From: Burkholderia sp. HI2500
GTDB lineage: Bacteria > Pseudomonadota > Gammaproteobacteria > Burkholderiales > Burkholderiaceae
Direction: 5' to 3'
NCBI RefSeq assembly: GCF_002223055.1
Contig: NZ_NKFL01000004.1
Location: forward strand, 124,001-188,000
DNA length: 64,000 nucleotides
Translations under genes and position numbers: made by a program
Shown: positions 29,704 to 38,877 of the stretch, piece by piece
How the letters are laid out: every line of letters starts with the position of its first letter
Position numbering within the stretch: the stretch's first letter is position 1
The notes under the pieces: generated by a model
The model's database searches: none
What the model was told of the DNA's origin: nothing
The model's input: only the letters and a program-made list of their open reading frames with translations

Positions 29704-30840
29704 TTACTGCGGCAGCGCGTGGCGCGTCTTGTAGTCGAGCGCGTACGCGATCTTGCCGGGCTTGTCCGCCGTGATCGGCTGGCGCAGCTTGTCGAATTCC
29801 CCCTTGTTGTATTTCTTGCCGCCGTTGATCGTGTCCGCGCGCCCGAGGTCGGCGCCCGTCTTGCCGTCGATCACCGGGTCCGTGGCCGCGACCATGCGCG
29901 TCGACGCATTCCAGACCGCGTTCAGGTAGCCGGTGTCGGCCTTTGCCGGATCCGGGTCAGTTGTGCCGGCGCGCGTCAGGTCATAGCCGGCGAGCGAGAA
30001 CGTGCCCGGTTGCGCGCGCAGCCAGTCGGCCCAGTAGAACTCGAGATAGTCGGTGGCTTGTGCGGGCTTGCTGTAGCCGATGTCGCGCGTGAAATAGACG
30101 AGCGAGCGGTAGCGGTCATTCGTCATCCCGAGTTTCAGGCCGAGCCCGGTCGGCAGTTGCGCGGTCGTGATCGCCTTGCCGTCGCCATTCTTGAGGCGCA
30201 GATAGCCGCGGCTCTGCATCTGCTGCCAGAACGCGTCGCCCGAGTAGTCGCTGAGGTTGTCCTTGACGACGACGTGCACGTGCAGCGCCGGGCCGCCGTC
30301 GGGCGTCTCGAAGTAGGTCGACAGGCCGTGGTGGCCGTCGGTCAGGTACAGCGCATCGCCGTTCGGGCCGATCACGACCGGGTTCAGCACCGAGCGGTCG
30401 CGGGCGTTCGCGTCGGTCGTCGTGCACGTGTAGCTCGCGGGCTCGCGCAGCGTCGACCTGGCTGTGTAGCCGCTCGACGCGACGCCGCCGAGGCCCTCGT
30501 CCGCGCAGAAGTCGTCGAATTTCTTGTCGGGCTGCAGTTCGTAGCGGCCGAGCTTGTAATAGATCTGGTCGTAGCCGATCGCGCCTTGCGTCGGATGGAG
30601 GTCGCCGAGCGTCACGTCGATCAGGTCGCCCGCGCGCGCGGTCTTCCACTTGCCCGGTTGCGGCGTGACGGTGGCGGGCGGCGTAGGGGCAGGCGTGGTC
30701 GGGGTGCCGCCGGACGGCGTTTGCGCGTCCGAACGCGCGACGGCAGTGACATCGTCGCCCCCGCAGGCGGTGAGGGCGAAGACGGTGGACAGGCTGGCGG
30801 CAAGGGCGAAACGGATCGGCAGGCGTGGCATCGCGGGCAT
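29704..30840 (-). CDS. Lipoprotein with ParB-like nuclease (ParBc_2) domain
   Basis: A 378-residue predicted lipoprotein: signal segment residues 6-25, lipobox LTAC with C26, then a Pro/Thr/Gly-rich linker (about 40-62) and a ParB/sulfiredoxin-like domain from about 70 to 180. The domain has the family core IDVTLGDLHPTQ and the active-site-like LTDGHHGLS (DGHH at 168-171). The rest resembles the ParB-like nuclease family found in exported proteins, not chromosome-partition ParB: no helix-turn-helix is seen. The start is ambiguous (ATG 30840 or 30831; a GTG lies at 30879). Cell location points to the periplasm or outer membrane; function is unknown. Confidence 0.75.
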   Translation of the reverse strand: MPAMPRLPIRFALAASLSTVFALTACGGDDVTAVARSDAQTPSGGTPTTPAPTPPATVTPQPGKWKTARAGDLIDVTLGDLHPTQGAIGYDQIYYKLGRYELQPDKKFDDFCADEGLGGVASSGYTARSTLREPASYTCTTTDANARDRSVLNPVVIGPNGDALYLTDGHHGLSTYFETPDGGPALHVHVVVKDNLSDYSGDAFWQQMQSRGYLRLKNGDGKAITTAQLPTGLGLKLGMTNDRYRSLVYFTRDIGYSKPAQATDYLEFYWADWLRAQPGTFSLAGYDLTRAGTTDPDPAKADTGYLNAVWNASTRMVAATDPVIDGKTGADLGRADTINGGKKYNKGEFDKLRQPITADKPGKIAYALDYKTRHALPQ

Positions 30841-30983
30841 CGGGTGTCGGTCGGGTGGGCGGGACACCGCGCGGGTCACGGACAGGCGGGACGTGCGGCA
30901 CGTGCGACCGTGCGCGGGTGCAAGCCCGTCAGCTTGTCACAGGTATTTGACAGTGAATTGAAATGATAAGAAGAAGCGAATCG

Positions 30984-31937
30984 TCAGGCAGGCGGGGTGC
31001 CGTCGGGCGGCGTCGCTGTGGCGCGGCGGCGCGCACGTTTTGACGCGCCGTTCACGAGCGCCCAGCGCAGCACGGGTGCGACGACCCGGATGCCCGGCCG
31101 GACCACCGCGCGGCGCAGCGGCGCGAACGCCGACACGCCGAGCATGCGCTGCGCCCACGGCGGCAGCAGGTCGATGCCCGCATGCATCACCAGCGACGCG
31201 GCCGGCCGCAGCGCGGGCTTCGCGACCGGCACGTTCAGCAGGATGGACATCACGTCGAACGTGCGCGGCCCGGCCTCGAGCTCGGGCTGCATGCGCGCGA
31301 GATAGGCGGCCACCTCGGCACGCGAACGGGGCACCTCGTGTGCGCCGAGCAGCTCGGCGACCAATGCCGTTTCAGCGTAGTAGCGGTCCTGCAACTCGCC
31401 CGGCAGCGCGGGATTCACATAGCGCAGGTGCGCGGCGAGGAAACTCGACACTTCCGCGACATGCACCCAGGTCAGCAACGCCGGATCGTCGGCGCGGTAC
31501 GGGCGGCCGTCCGGCGCGGTGCCCGAGATGTGCGCGTGGATCGATTTCACGCGCTCGATCAGCGCGAGGGCGTCCGCGCGACTGCCGAACGTCGTACCGG
31601 TGATGAACGTGGCGGTGCGTCGCAAGCGGCCGAGGATGTCGGTGCGGAACGACGAGTGATCCCAGACGCCCGCGAGCGCGAGCGGGTGGAGCGCCTGCAG
31701 CAGCAGCGCCGCGATGCCGCCCGTCATCATCGACGTGAAGTCGGCATGCACACGCCAGCAGACGGCCTCGGGACCGAACAGCCCCGGGTCTCCCAGCGGT
31801 GAAGAGAGGTCGAGTGACGGGCCGCCGCCACCCACGGTCAGGTGCGTGACGCCGGCCACGAGCCGCTTGCGGATCGGCTCGGCCCAGCGCGGGCCCGGTG
31901 CGGGTGCGGCGGGGCGGGAGCTGGGTGGCGTCGTCAT
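30984..31937 (-). CDS. Oxygenase MpaB-family (DUF2236) protein
   Basis: A 317-residue member of the MpaB/DUF2236 family of heme- or metal-dependent oxygenase-like proteins. Diagnostic segments are the conserved WRVHADFTSMMTGGIAALLLQALHPLALAGV stretch (given here only as its beginning WRVHADF), GTTFGS, and the HxxLTWVH-like LLTWVHVAEV. The histidines in these are the likely ligands. It ends 23 bases downstream of ruvB start-side context, being the last gene after ruvB on the same strand, but no link to recombination is known. The start ATG 31937 is the first in frame that does not overlap ruvB. Confidence 0.8.
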   Translation of the reverse strand: MTTPPSSRPAAPAPGPRWAEPIRKRLVAGVTHLTVGGGGPSLDLSSPLGDPGLFGPEAVCWRVHADFTSMMTGGIAALLLQALHPLALAGVWDHSSFRTDILGRLRRTATFITGTTFGSRADALALIERVKSIHAHISGTAPDGRPYRADDPALLTWVHVAEVSSFLAAHLRYVNPALPGELQDRYYAETALVAELLGAHEVPRSRAEVAAYLARMQPELEAGPRTFDVMSILLNVPVAKPALRPAASLVMHAGIDLLPPWAQRMLGVSAFAPLRRAVVRPGIRVVAPVLRWALVNGASKRARRRATATPPDGTPPA

Positions 31938-31960
31938 GGTGGGGCGGCTCGGGCGACGGG

Positions 31961-33031
31961 TTACTTCCCGTCGGGGGTATCCCACTCGCCGCGTTCGGCG
32001 CGGCCGGTGTCGGGCACGGAAAGCCCGAAGTGGCGATACGTGAGCAGCGTCGCGACGCGCCCGCGCGGCGTGCGCTGCAGGAAGCCCTGCTGGATCAGGT
32101 ACGGCTCGAGTACGTCCTCGATCGTGTCGCGCTCTTCGCCGATCGCCGCCGCGAGGTTGTCGATGCCGACCGGGCCGCCGTCGAACTTGTACAGGATCGC
32201 CTCGAGCAGCTTGCGGTCCATCAGGTCGAAGCCGACCGGATCGACGTCGAGCATCGCGAGCGCGGCATCGGCGACGGCCGCGGTGATCTGGCCGTCGGCC
32301 TTCACTTCCGCGAAGTCGCGCACGCGGCGCAGCAGCCGGTTCGCGATCCGCGGCGTGCCGCGCGAACGCTTCGCGATTTCGAGCGCGCCATTCGGATCGA
32401 TCTGCGCGTTCAGCAGCGACGCCGAGCGCCGCACGATGCGCGACAGTTGATCGGCATCGTAGAACTCGAGGCGTGCGACGATCCCGAAACGATCGCGCAG
32501 CGGGTTGGTCAGCATCCCGGCGCGGGTGGTGGCACCGACCAGCGTGAACGGCTGCAGGTCGAGCTTCACGCTGCGCGCGGCCGGGCCTTCGCCGATCATG
32601 ATGTCGATCTGGTAATCCTCGAGTGCCGGATACAGGATTTCCTCGACGACCGGCGACAGCCGGTGGATCTCGTCGATGAACAGCACGTCGTTCGCTTCGA
32701 GGTTCGTCAGCAGCGCGGCGAGATCGCCCGCGCGCTCGAGCACGGGGCCCGACGTCTGGCGCAGGTTCACGCCCATCTCCCGCGCGATGATGTGTGCGAG
32801 CGTCGTCTTGCCGAGGCCCGGCGGCCCGAACAGCAGCACGTGGTCGAGCGGCTCGGAGCGGCGCTTGGCGGCTTCGATGAAGATCTCGAGCTGGCCGCGC
32901 ACCTTTTCCTGGCCGACGTAGTCGTCGAGCTGGCGCGGCCGCAGCGCACGTTCGAACACCTCCTCGTGCGACGAGGCGGGCGTGGCGGCGATGATCCGCT
33001 GCTCGGTGGCGAGTTTGTCGGTTTCAATCAT
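31961..33031 (-). CDS. ruvB: Holliday junction branch-migration helicase subunit RuvB
   Basis: Hexameric AAA+ motor that drives branch migration with RuvA. The 356-residue protein has Walker A GPPGLGKT at 69-76, Walker B ending D120-E121 in LFIDEIHR, the GEGPAARSV hairpin that contacts RuvA, and a C-terminal winged helix with GRVAT. Length is normal. It lies downstream of ruvA with a gap of about 120 bases. Confidence 0.97.
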   Translation of the reverse strand: MIETDKLATEQRIIAATPASSHEEVFERALRPRQLDDYVGQEKVRGQLEIFIEAAKRRSEPLDHVLLFGPPGLGKTTLAHIIAREMGVNLRQTSGPVLERAGDLAALLTNLEANDVLFIDEIHRLSPVVEEILYPALEDYQIDIMIGEGPAARSVKLDLQPFTLVGATTRAGMLTNPLRDRFGIVARLEFYDADQLSRIVRRSASLLNAQIDPNGALEIAKRSRGTPRIANRLLRRVRDFAEVKADGQITAAVADAALAMLDVDPVGFDLMDRKLLEAILYKFDGGPVGIDNLAAAIGEERDTIEDVLEPYLIQQGFLQRTPRGRVATLLTYRHFGLSVPDTGRAERGEWDTPDGK

Positions 33032-33150
33032 GCGGCCATTGTACCGCGCGCCGCAGTCCCGCCCACCTGACCGAACGGCCGACTGGCGAGCGTTGCGCGG
33101 CTGCGCGACACTGGCTTCAACGCACCGCTCGGCAGCGCGTCACGCGGGCG

Positions 33151-33732
33151 TTAGACCTTCGACAGCGCCTTCAACGCGAGCTTGATGCCTTCGGATACGC
33201 CGGTGCCGGCCGGCACGTTCTTGATCGCGGCGAGGCCTTCCTTTTCGGAATAGCCGAGCGCGAGCAGCGCGTTGAGGATGTCGGTCGCGTGGTCGGACGG
33301 CGAGGCGGCGCCGGCGAGCGCGCCGAGATCGGCGCCGAGCTTGCCCTTCAGTTCGAGCAGCAGGCGTTCGGCCGTCTTCTTGCCGATGCCGGGCAGGCGC
33401 GTGAGGCGCGCGGCGTCCTGCATCGTCACGGCCTGCGCGAGTTCCTGCACGCTCATGCCGGACAGCACGGCGAGCGCCATGCGCGCGCCGATGCCGGTGA
33501 TCTTCAGCAGCTCGCGGAAGGTCGTGCGCTCCTGCGGCGTCAGGAAGCCGTACAGCAGGTGCGCGTCCTCGCGGACGATCTGCTGCGTGAGCAGCACGAC
33601 GCGCTCGCCGGTTTGCGGCAGGTTGTAGAAGGTGCTCATCGGCACGTCGATCTCGTAGCCGACGCCGTTGCAGTCGACGAGCAGGTGGGGCGGGTTCTTT
33701 TCGACCAGGATGCCGGCGATGCGACCGATCAT
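33151..33732 (-). CDS. ruvA: Holliday junction-binding protein RuvA
   Basis: Tetramer that binds four-way junctions and loads RuvB. The 193-residue product shows the OB-fold start [12 protein letters not shown], helix-hairpin-helix repeats ([16 protein letters not shown] and [17 protein letters not shown]), and a flexible linker before the RuvB-binding C-terminal three-helix domain. It sits between ruvC and ruvB on the same strand; the ruvC-ruvA gap is 192 bases with no gene visible in it. Confidence 0.97.
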   Translation of the reverse strand: MIGRIAGILVEKNPPHLLVDCNGVGYEIDVPMSTFYNLPQTGERVVLLTQQIVREDAHLLYGFLTPQERTTFRELLKITGIGARMALAVLSGMSVQELAQAVTMQDAARLTRLPGIGKKTAERLLLELKGKLGADLGALAGAASPSDHATDILNALLALGYSEKEGLAAIKNVPAGTGVSEGIKLALKALSKV

Positions 33733-33924
33733 GGATGGCTTGATGCGAGGAAGAAAGCGCGAGTGTAGCGCACGTGCGGCGCGATGCCGATGGGCGCGGC
33801 CGTCAGGCCGAAGCGGCGCATGTCGCGGGCGTGCCGCGTGCGGGTAAAACGGTCAAGGTGGCCGGCGCAGCCAAAGGGGGCAACGCAGTCGAGCCGACGT
33901 GCCGGGTCGCGATGCGCGCCGCCG

Positions 33925-34467
33925 TCAGCCGACCAGCCGCCCGCGCCGCACGCGCAGCCCTTTCTTCGCGAGCGCCGGCGCGAGGCCGCCGAGCGTGTTG
34001 AGCGTATCGCCGCCGTGCGCGTGGCAGATCGCCATGCCGAGCGCGTCGGCCGCGTCGGAACCCGGTTGGCCGGAGAGGTTGAGCAGCCGCGTGACCATTT
34101 CCTGCATCTGCGTCTTGGTCGCGCGGCCGTAGCCGACCACGGCCTGCTTGAGCTGCAGCGCCGTGTATTCGGCGACGGGCAGGCCGCCCGCGACGAGGCC
34201 GCAGATCGCGGCGCCGCGCGCCTGGCCGAGCAGCAGCGTCGACTGCGGGTTCACGTTGACGAACACCTTTTCGATCGCGGCCTGGTCGGGGGCGTGCTCG
34301 CGCACGATGGTCGAGACGCCCTGGAAGATCGTGCCGAGCCGGGTGGCCAGGTCGGCCGTCGGCGTGCGGATTACGCCGCTCGTGACATACGCGAGCCGGT
34401 GGCCGCTGACGTCGATGACGCCGAAGCCGGTGACGCGCAGGCCGGGGTCGATGCCGAGAATTCGCAT
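33925..34467 (-). CDS. ruvC: Holliday junction endonuclease RuvC
   Basis: Resolves junctions by symmetric nicking. The 180-residue protein keeps the four acidic catalytic residues: D7 in GIDPG, E66, D138 and D141 in SDAADALG. Length is slightly above the E. coli 173. It leads the ruvC-ruvA-ruvB order and lies after a terminator that closes purH, so it should have its own promoter in 34468-34554. Confidence 0.97.
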   Translation of the reverse strand: MRILGIDPGLRVTGFGVIDVSGHRLAYVTSGVIRTPTADLATRLGTIFQGVSTIVREHAPDQAAIEKVFVNVNPQSTLLLGQARGAAICGLVAGGLPVAEYTALQLKQAVVGYGRATKTQMQEMVTRLLNLSGQPGSDAADALGMAICHAHGGDTLNTLGGLAPALAKKGLRVRRGRLVG

Positions 34468-34554
34468 GAGTGAGGAGAATGGCGTGATGCAGCGATACTA
34501 CAACGATTGGTGCGGCAAGCCGGTCGCCGGTCGTGCGCGAAGGTGCCGCGCAAT

Positions 34555-34585
34555 AAAAAACCCGGCGGGTGTGATGCCGCCGGGT
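34555..34585 (-). terminator. Terminator of purH
   Basis: On the minus strand ACCCGGCGG and CCGCCGGGT form a 9-bp stem (34577-34585 with 34560-34568) followed by six T (34555-34560). It separates purH from the ruv genes. Confidence 0.92.
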
Positions 34586-34617
34586 CGTCGTGCGGCGGCC
34601 GCGCGGGCCGCATGCGA

Positions 34618-36183
34618 TCAGTGACGGAAGTGGCGCACGCCCGTCAGGACCATCGCGATGCCGTGCTCGTCGGCCGCCGCGATCACTTCGTCGTCGCGCA
34701 TCGAGCCGCCCGGCTGGATCACGCAGGTCGCGCCGGCTGCCACGACGACGTCGAGGCCGTCGCGGAACGGGAAGAACGCATCCGATGCGACTGCCGAACC
34801 GGCCAGCGTCAGGCCGGCGTTCTGCGCCTTGATGCTCGCGATGCGCGCGGAATCGACGCGGCTCATCTGGCCTGCGCCGACGCCGAGCGTCATGCCGTTG
34901 CCGCAGAACACGATCGCGTTCGACTTCACGTACTTCGCGACGCGCCATGCGAACAGCAGGTCGTCCATTTCCTTCGCGGTGGGCTGGCGCTTCGTGACGA
35001 CGCGCAGCTCGCTCGGTTGCACGTTGCGCGAATCGAGCGACTGCACGAGCAGGCCGCCGCCCACGCGCTTCAGGTCGAATGCGTTATGGCCGTCGCCGAG
35101 TGCGATCTCGAGCAGGCGCACGTTCTGCTTAGCGGCGAACACCTGCTTCGCGGCGTCGGAGAACGACGGTGCGATCAGCACTTCGACGAACTGCTTCGCG
35201 ACGGCCTGGGCAGCCGCTTCGTCGACTTCGCGGTTGAACGCGATGATGCCGCCGAATGCCGACGTCGGGTCGGTCTGGAATGCCTTCGCATATGCGTCGG
35301 CCGAATCGTTGCCGACTGCGACGCCGCACGGGTTCGCGTGCTTGATGATCACGCAGGCCGGCGCGTCGAACGTCTTCACGCATTCCCACGCCGCGTCGGA
35401 GTCGGCGATGTTGTTGTACGACAGTTCCTTGCCCTGCAGCTGGCGGTAGTTCGCCAGCGCGCCGGCCGGCGTCGCGAGGTCGCGGTAGAACGCGGCGCTC
35501 TGGTGCGGGTTCTCGCCGTAGCGCAGGTCCTGCACCTTGTCGAACGCCAGGTTCAGCGTGGCCGGGTACGCGCTGCGCGACGCGTGCTTCAGCTCGTCGG
35601 TCAGGCTCGTCAGGTAGTTCGTGATCGCGCCGTCGTATTGCGCGGTGTGCGCGAACACCTTCGTCGCAAGGCGGAAGTTGGTCGCGTAGCCGACCGCGTT
35701 GCCGTTCGCCTTCATTTCATCGAGCACGACCGCGTAGTCGGCCGGATCGACGACGACCGTCACGTCGCGGTGGTTCTTCGCGGCCGAGCGCAGCATCGTC
35801 GGGCCGCCGATGTCGATGTTCTCGATCGCGTCGGCGAGCGTGCAGTCGTCCTTCGCGATCGTCGCGACGAACGGGTACAGGTTCACGACGAGCAGGTCGA
35901 TCGTCGGGATGCCGTGCTGTTCCAGCGCCTGCATGTGCTCGGGCAGGTCGCGGCGGGCGAGGATGCCGCCGTGCACCTTCGGGTGGAGCGTCTTCACGCG
36001 CCCATCGAGCATTTCCGGGAAGCCCGTGTAATCAGCCACTTCGGTCACGGGCAGGCCGGCGTCGGCGAGGAGTTTCGCGGTGCCGCCCGTCGACAGCAGC
36101 TTGACGCCGAGGTCGGACAGCGACTTCGCGAAGTCGACGATGCCGGTCTTGTCGGAAACGGAAATGAGCGCTTGCTTGATCAT
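34618..36183 (-). CDS. purH: Bifunctional AICAR transformylase/IMP cyclohydrolase
   Basis: Last two steps of IMP synthesis. The 521-residue protein has an N-terminal MGS-like IMP cyclohydrolase domain ([18 protein letters not shown]) and a C-terminal formyltransferase with the KHANPCG motif and the YGENPHQ segment. The terminator at 34555-34585 follows. Its substrate AICAR is made by PurB, encoded at 6.7-8.1 kb. It lies after fis with a 44-base gap, likely the same transcript. Confidence 0.97.
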   Translation of the reverse strand: MIKQALISVSDKTGIVDFAKSLSDLGVKLLSTGGTAKLLADAGLPVTEVADYTGFPEMLDGRVKTLHPKVHGGILARRDLPEHMQALEQHGIPTIDLLVVNLYPFVATIAKDDCTLADAIENIDIGGPTMLRSAAKNHRDVTVVVDPADYAVVLDEMKANGNAVGYATNFRLATKVFAHTAQYDGAITNYLTSLTDELKHASRSAYPATLNLAFDKVQDLRYGENPHQSAAFYRDLATPAGALANYRQLQGKELSYNNIADSDAAWECVKTFDAPACVIIKHANPCGVAVGNDSADAYAKAFQTDPTSAFGGIIAFNREVDEAAAQAVAKQFVEVLIAPSFSDAAKQVFAAKQNVRLLEIALGDGHNAFDLKRVGGGLLVQSLDSRNVQPSELRVVTKRQPTAKEMDDLLFAWRVAKYVKSNAIVFCGNGMTLGVGAGQMSRVDSARIASIKAQNAGLTLAGSAVASDAFFPFRDGLDVVVAAGATCVIQPGGSMRDDEVIAAADEHGIAMVLTGVRHFRH

Positions 36184-36227
36184 GATGGAACCACCAATAG
36201 CCAGGGAAACGGGGACGGGACGGCCGC

Positions 36228-36461
36228 CTACAGCAGGCCGTGCTGCTGCAGCTTCTTGCGCAGCGTATTGCGATTGATGCCGAGGTACTCCGCGGCGAGC
36301 GACTGGTTGCCGCCGGCCTGTACGAGCACGACCTCGAGCATCGGCTTTTCGACGCAGGACATCACCATTTCATAGACGTCGTGCGGATTGGAGCCGTCTA
36401 GATCCCGGAAATACACGTCCAGGCTCTCGCGGACACATTGTTCGATGTTGTGCTTGCTCAT
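36228..36461 (-). CDS. fis: DNA-binding protein Fis
   Basis: A 77-residue nucleoid protein, shorter than the 98-residue enterobacterial Fis as is usual in betaproteobacteria. The helix-turn-helix occupies the C-terminus ([21 protein letters not shown], seen in parts at about 51-71). The start overlaps the dusB stop by 4 bases, the dusB-fis pairing also conserved in E. coli. It bends DNA and modulates many promoters. Confidence 0.96.
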   Translation of the reverse strand: MSKHNIEQCVRESLDVYFRDLDGSNPHDVYEMVMSCVEKPMLEVVLVQAGGNQSLAAEYLGINRNTLRKKLQQHGLL

Positions 36462-37525
36462 GCTGCTAACTGGTTATGGTCGTCCGACTCGCCCTGGCCG
36501 TTTTCCTCTTCGTCATCGACGTAGACGAGGTGGTCCGACAGCGCCTTTTGCGCCTCGAAGAATGCATTGACGGCGGCGAGCTGCTCGCGGGTGGAATCGA
36601 GCGTGTTCATCCTGTGCCGGAACCCGTTGGCACCGGAAAGGCCGCGAGTGTACCAGCCGATGTGCTTGCGCGCAGTACGGACTCCCGTGAATTCACCATA
36701 GAAAGCGTAGTGGTCTTCCAGGTGTTCGTTCATCACGTGCTGGATCTCGTCGATCCGCGGCGGGGGCAGCAGCTCGCCGGTTTGCAGGAAATGATCGATT
36801 TCGCGGAACAGCCACGGCCGACCTTGCGCGGCACGACCGATCATCAGGGCGTCGGCGCCGGTGGCGTCGAGCACGGCCTTCGCCTTCGCGGGCGACGTGA
36901 TGTCGCCGTTCGCGACCACCGGAATCCGCACGGCCGCCTTCACGGCGGCGATGGTGTCGTATTCGGCGTCGCCGCGGTACAGGTCGGCGCGCGTGCGGCC
37001 GTGCACGGTGAGCATCGAGATGCCGGCGGCTTCGGCCAGGCGCGCAACCGTGATCGCGTTCTTGTGCTCGCGATCCCAGCCGGTGCGGATCTTCAGCGTG
37101 ACGGGCACCGCATCGGGCCCCGTGCCGACCGCCGCGACGACGGCCTCGACGATGCGCTGCACGAGCGGCTCGTTCTGCAGCAGCGCGGAGCCGGCCGCGA
37201 CGTTGCAGACCTTCTTCGCCGGGCAGCCCATGTTGATATCGATGATCTGCGCGCCGTTGTCGACGTTGTAGCGGGCCGCTTCGGCCATCATCGCCGGATC
37301 GGCGCCGGCGATCTGGACCGCAATCGGTTCCACCTCGCCTTCGTGGTTCGCGCGCCGCATCGTCTTCGCGCTTTTCCACAGCTGCGCGTTGGACGCGACC
37401 ATCTCGGACACGGCGTAACCGGCTCCCAGCCGCTTGCAGAGCTGGCGGAACGGACGATCCGTCACGCCGGCCATCGGGGCGACGAACAGGTTGTTACGCA
37501 ATACGTGAGGGCCGATAACGGGCAT
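36458..37525 (-). CDS. dusB: tRNA-dihydrouridine synthase B
   Basis: FMN enzyme that reduces specific uridines in tRNA. The 355-residue TIM-barrel protein has the start VAPMAGVTDRPFRQLC, the family motif INMGCPAKKV (catalytic cysteine C101), and the K-H-x-x-W region (RKHIGWYTRG). Together with fis it forms the conserved dusB-fis operon, with a 4-base overlap. The C-terminus carries an acidic tail (DDEEENGQGESDD). Confidence 0.96.
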   Translation of the reverse strand: MPVIGPHVLRNNLFVAPMAGVTDRPFRQLCKRLGAGYAVSEMVASNAQLWKSAKTMRRANHEGEVEPIAVQIAGADPAMMAEAARYNVDNGAQIIDINMGCPAKKVCNVAAGSALLQNEPLVQRIVEAVVAAVGTGPDAVPVTLKIRTGWDREHKNAITVARLAEAAGISMLTVHGRTRADLYRGDAEYDTIAAVKAAVRIPVVANGDITSPAKAKAVLDATGADALMIGRAAQGRPWLFREIDHFLQTGELLPPPRIDEIQHVMNEHLEDHYAFYGEFTGVRTARKHIGWYTRGLSGANGFRHRMNTLDSTREQLAAVNAFFEAQKALSDHLVYVDDEEENGQGESDDHNQLAA

Positions 37526-37649
37526 CGCAATGGCACCGCCCGCGGCGGGCGCGGGCAGGGAAAGGGCAGACGGAAACGCGCATTTTACCGTATTCCCATG
37601 CCCCGCCGATTTGACCCGGTTTGAGCGGCGCGACTGTGCGCGCCGCGGG

Positions 37650-38837
37650 TCAGTTGCGCTGGCCGAACATCATCTGTCGCGCGATCACCTTCTTGAGCGG
37701 CGGCACGAACTCGAGCGCGGTGAGTGCCGCGCCGCGCAGCAGCGGGAGCGGGCCCGAGTCGATCGTGAACAGGCGTGCCAGCGTGTCGGTCGCGCCGATC
37801 GTGAAGCGCCGGTCGAGTGCGCGGCGCGCGTTGAAGGTGGCGAGCGCGGTGGCCTCGAAGCCTTGCGCGGACAGCGTATCGACGAGCGTATGCGCATCGC
37901 GCAGCCCGAGGTTGAGCCCCTGGCCCGCGACGGGGTGCAGGGTCTGCGCGGCATTGCCGACGATCGCGACGCGGCCGTTGACGAGCGTCTGCGCGGCGGT
38001 CAGGCCGAGCGGGAACGATGCGCGCCCCGCGATCGCGACGAAGTCGCCCATGCGTTCGCCGAATGCGCGGCCGAGCTCGCGCAGGAACGCATCGTCGGGC
38101 AGCGCGGCGCGCCGCGCTGCTTCGTCGGGCGTGCAGCACCAGACGAGCGCGTACTCGGCCTGGCGCGGCCCGCCGAGCGGCAGCAGCGCGAGCGGGCCTT
38201 CGTGCGTGAAGCGTTCCCACGCGACGTTCGGGCGCGGCGCAGATACCGTGACCGTGCCGACGATCGCGGTCTGCCCGTAGTCGCGGCGATGTTTGCCGGC
38301 GTCGGCCTGCTGTTCGTGGAACAGCCCGCCTTCGGCATTGATGACGACGCGTGCGCGCAGCGTGCGCTCGCCCTGCGGGCCGTCGAGCGTCAGCGTGACG
38401 TCGTCGGCATCCTGCTGCGGCGCGCGCGCGGTGGTCGACGTGAGCCAGTCGACGCGCGTGCCGCGCACGGCGCCCGCGAGCGCCTGCACGAGCGAGCCGT
38501 AGCGCACGACGTAGCCGAGCGCGGCGACGTCGTGCTCGTCGCGGTCGATCAGCGTGCGGCCGAAATGGCCGCGCTGCGACACGTGGATATGTTCGATCGG
38601 CGTCGCGTCGGCGGGCCACGCGAGCGTGTCGAGCAGCACGCGGCTGCCGTGCGACACGGCGATCGCGCGCGGATCGTTCGCGCTGGCGGCCGGTTCGCGT
38701 GCATCGATCAGTGCGATCGATGCGTGCTGCGTGGCGCTGCGGCGCGCGAGCCAGCCGGCGAGCGCGAGCCCGACGGGGCCCGCGCCGACGATGGCGAGAT
38801 CGTAGTCCGGCGTGGCCGGGGAGGAGGCGGTCGTCAT
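37650..38837 (-). CDS. ubiH: UbiH/UbiF/VisC-family FAD hydroxylase, probably UbiH
   Basis: Flavin monooxygenase of ubiquinone biosynthesis, 395 residues. It has the dinucleotide fold at the start (AIVGAGPVGLALAGWLA), the NDPRAIAVSHGS segment and the second FAD motif GRVAIVGNAAQTLHPVAGQGLNLGLRD read in parts (GNAAQTLHP is the UbiH signature). It lies 40 bases after pepP on the same strand, the pepP-ubiH order known from E. coli, which favours UbiH. Which ring position it hydroxylates cannot be shown by sequence alone. Confidence 0.85.
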   Translation of the reverse strand: MTTASSPATPDYDLAIVGAGPVGLALAGWLARRSATQHASIALIDAREPAASANDPRAIAVSHGSRVLLDTLAWPADATPIEHIHVSQRGHFGRTLIDRDEHDVAALGYVVRYGSLVQALAGAVRGTRVDWLTSTTARAPQQDADDVTLTLDGPQGERTLRARVVINAEGGLFHEQQADAGKHRRDYGQTAIVGTVTVSAPRPNVAWERFTHEGPLALLPLGGPRQAEYALVWCCTPDEAARRAALPDDAFLRELGRAFGERMGDFVAIAGRASFPLGLTAAQTLVNGRVAIVGNAAQTLHPVAGQGLNLGLRDAHTLVDTLSAQGFEATALATFNARRALDRRFTIGATDTLARLFTIDSGPLPLLRGAALTALEFVPPLKKVIARQMMFGQRN

Positions 38838-38877
38838 CTTGATTCGTGAAACGGAGGTAACGGTCGGCGGCGGCCGG

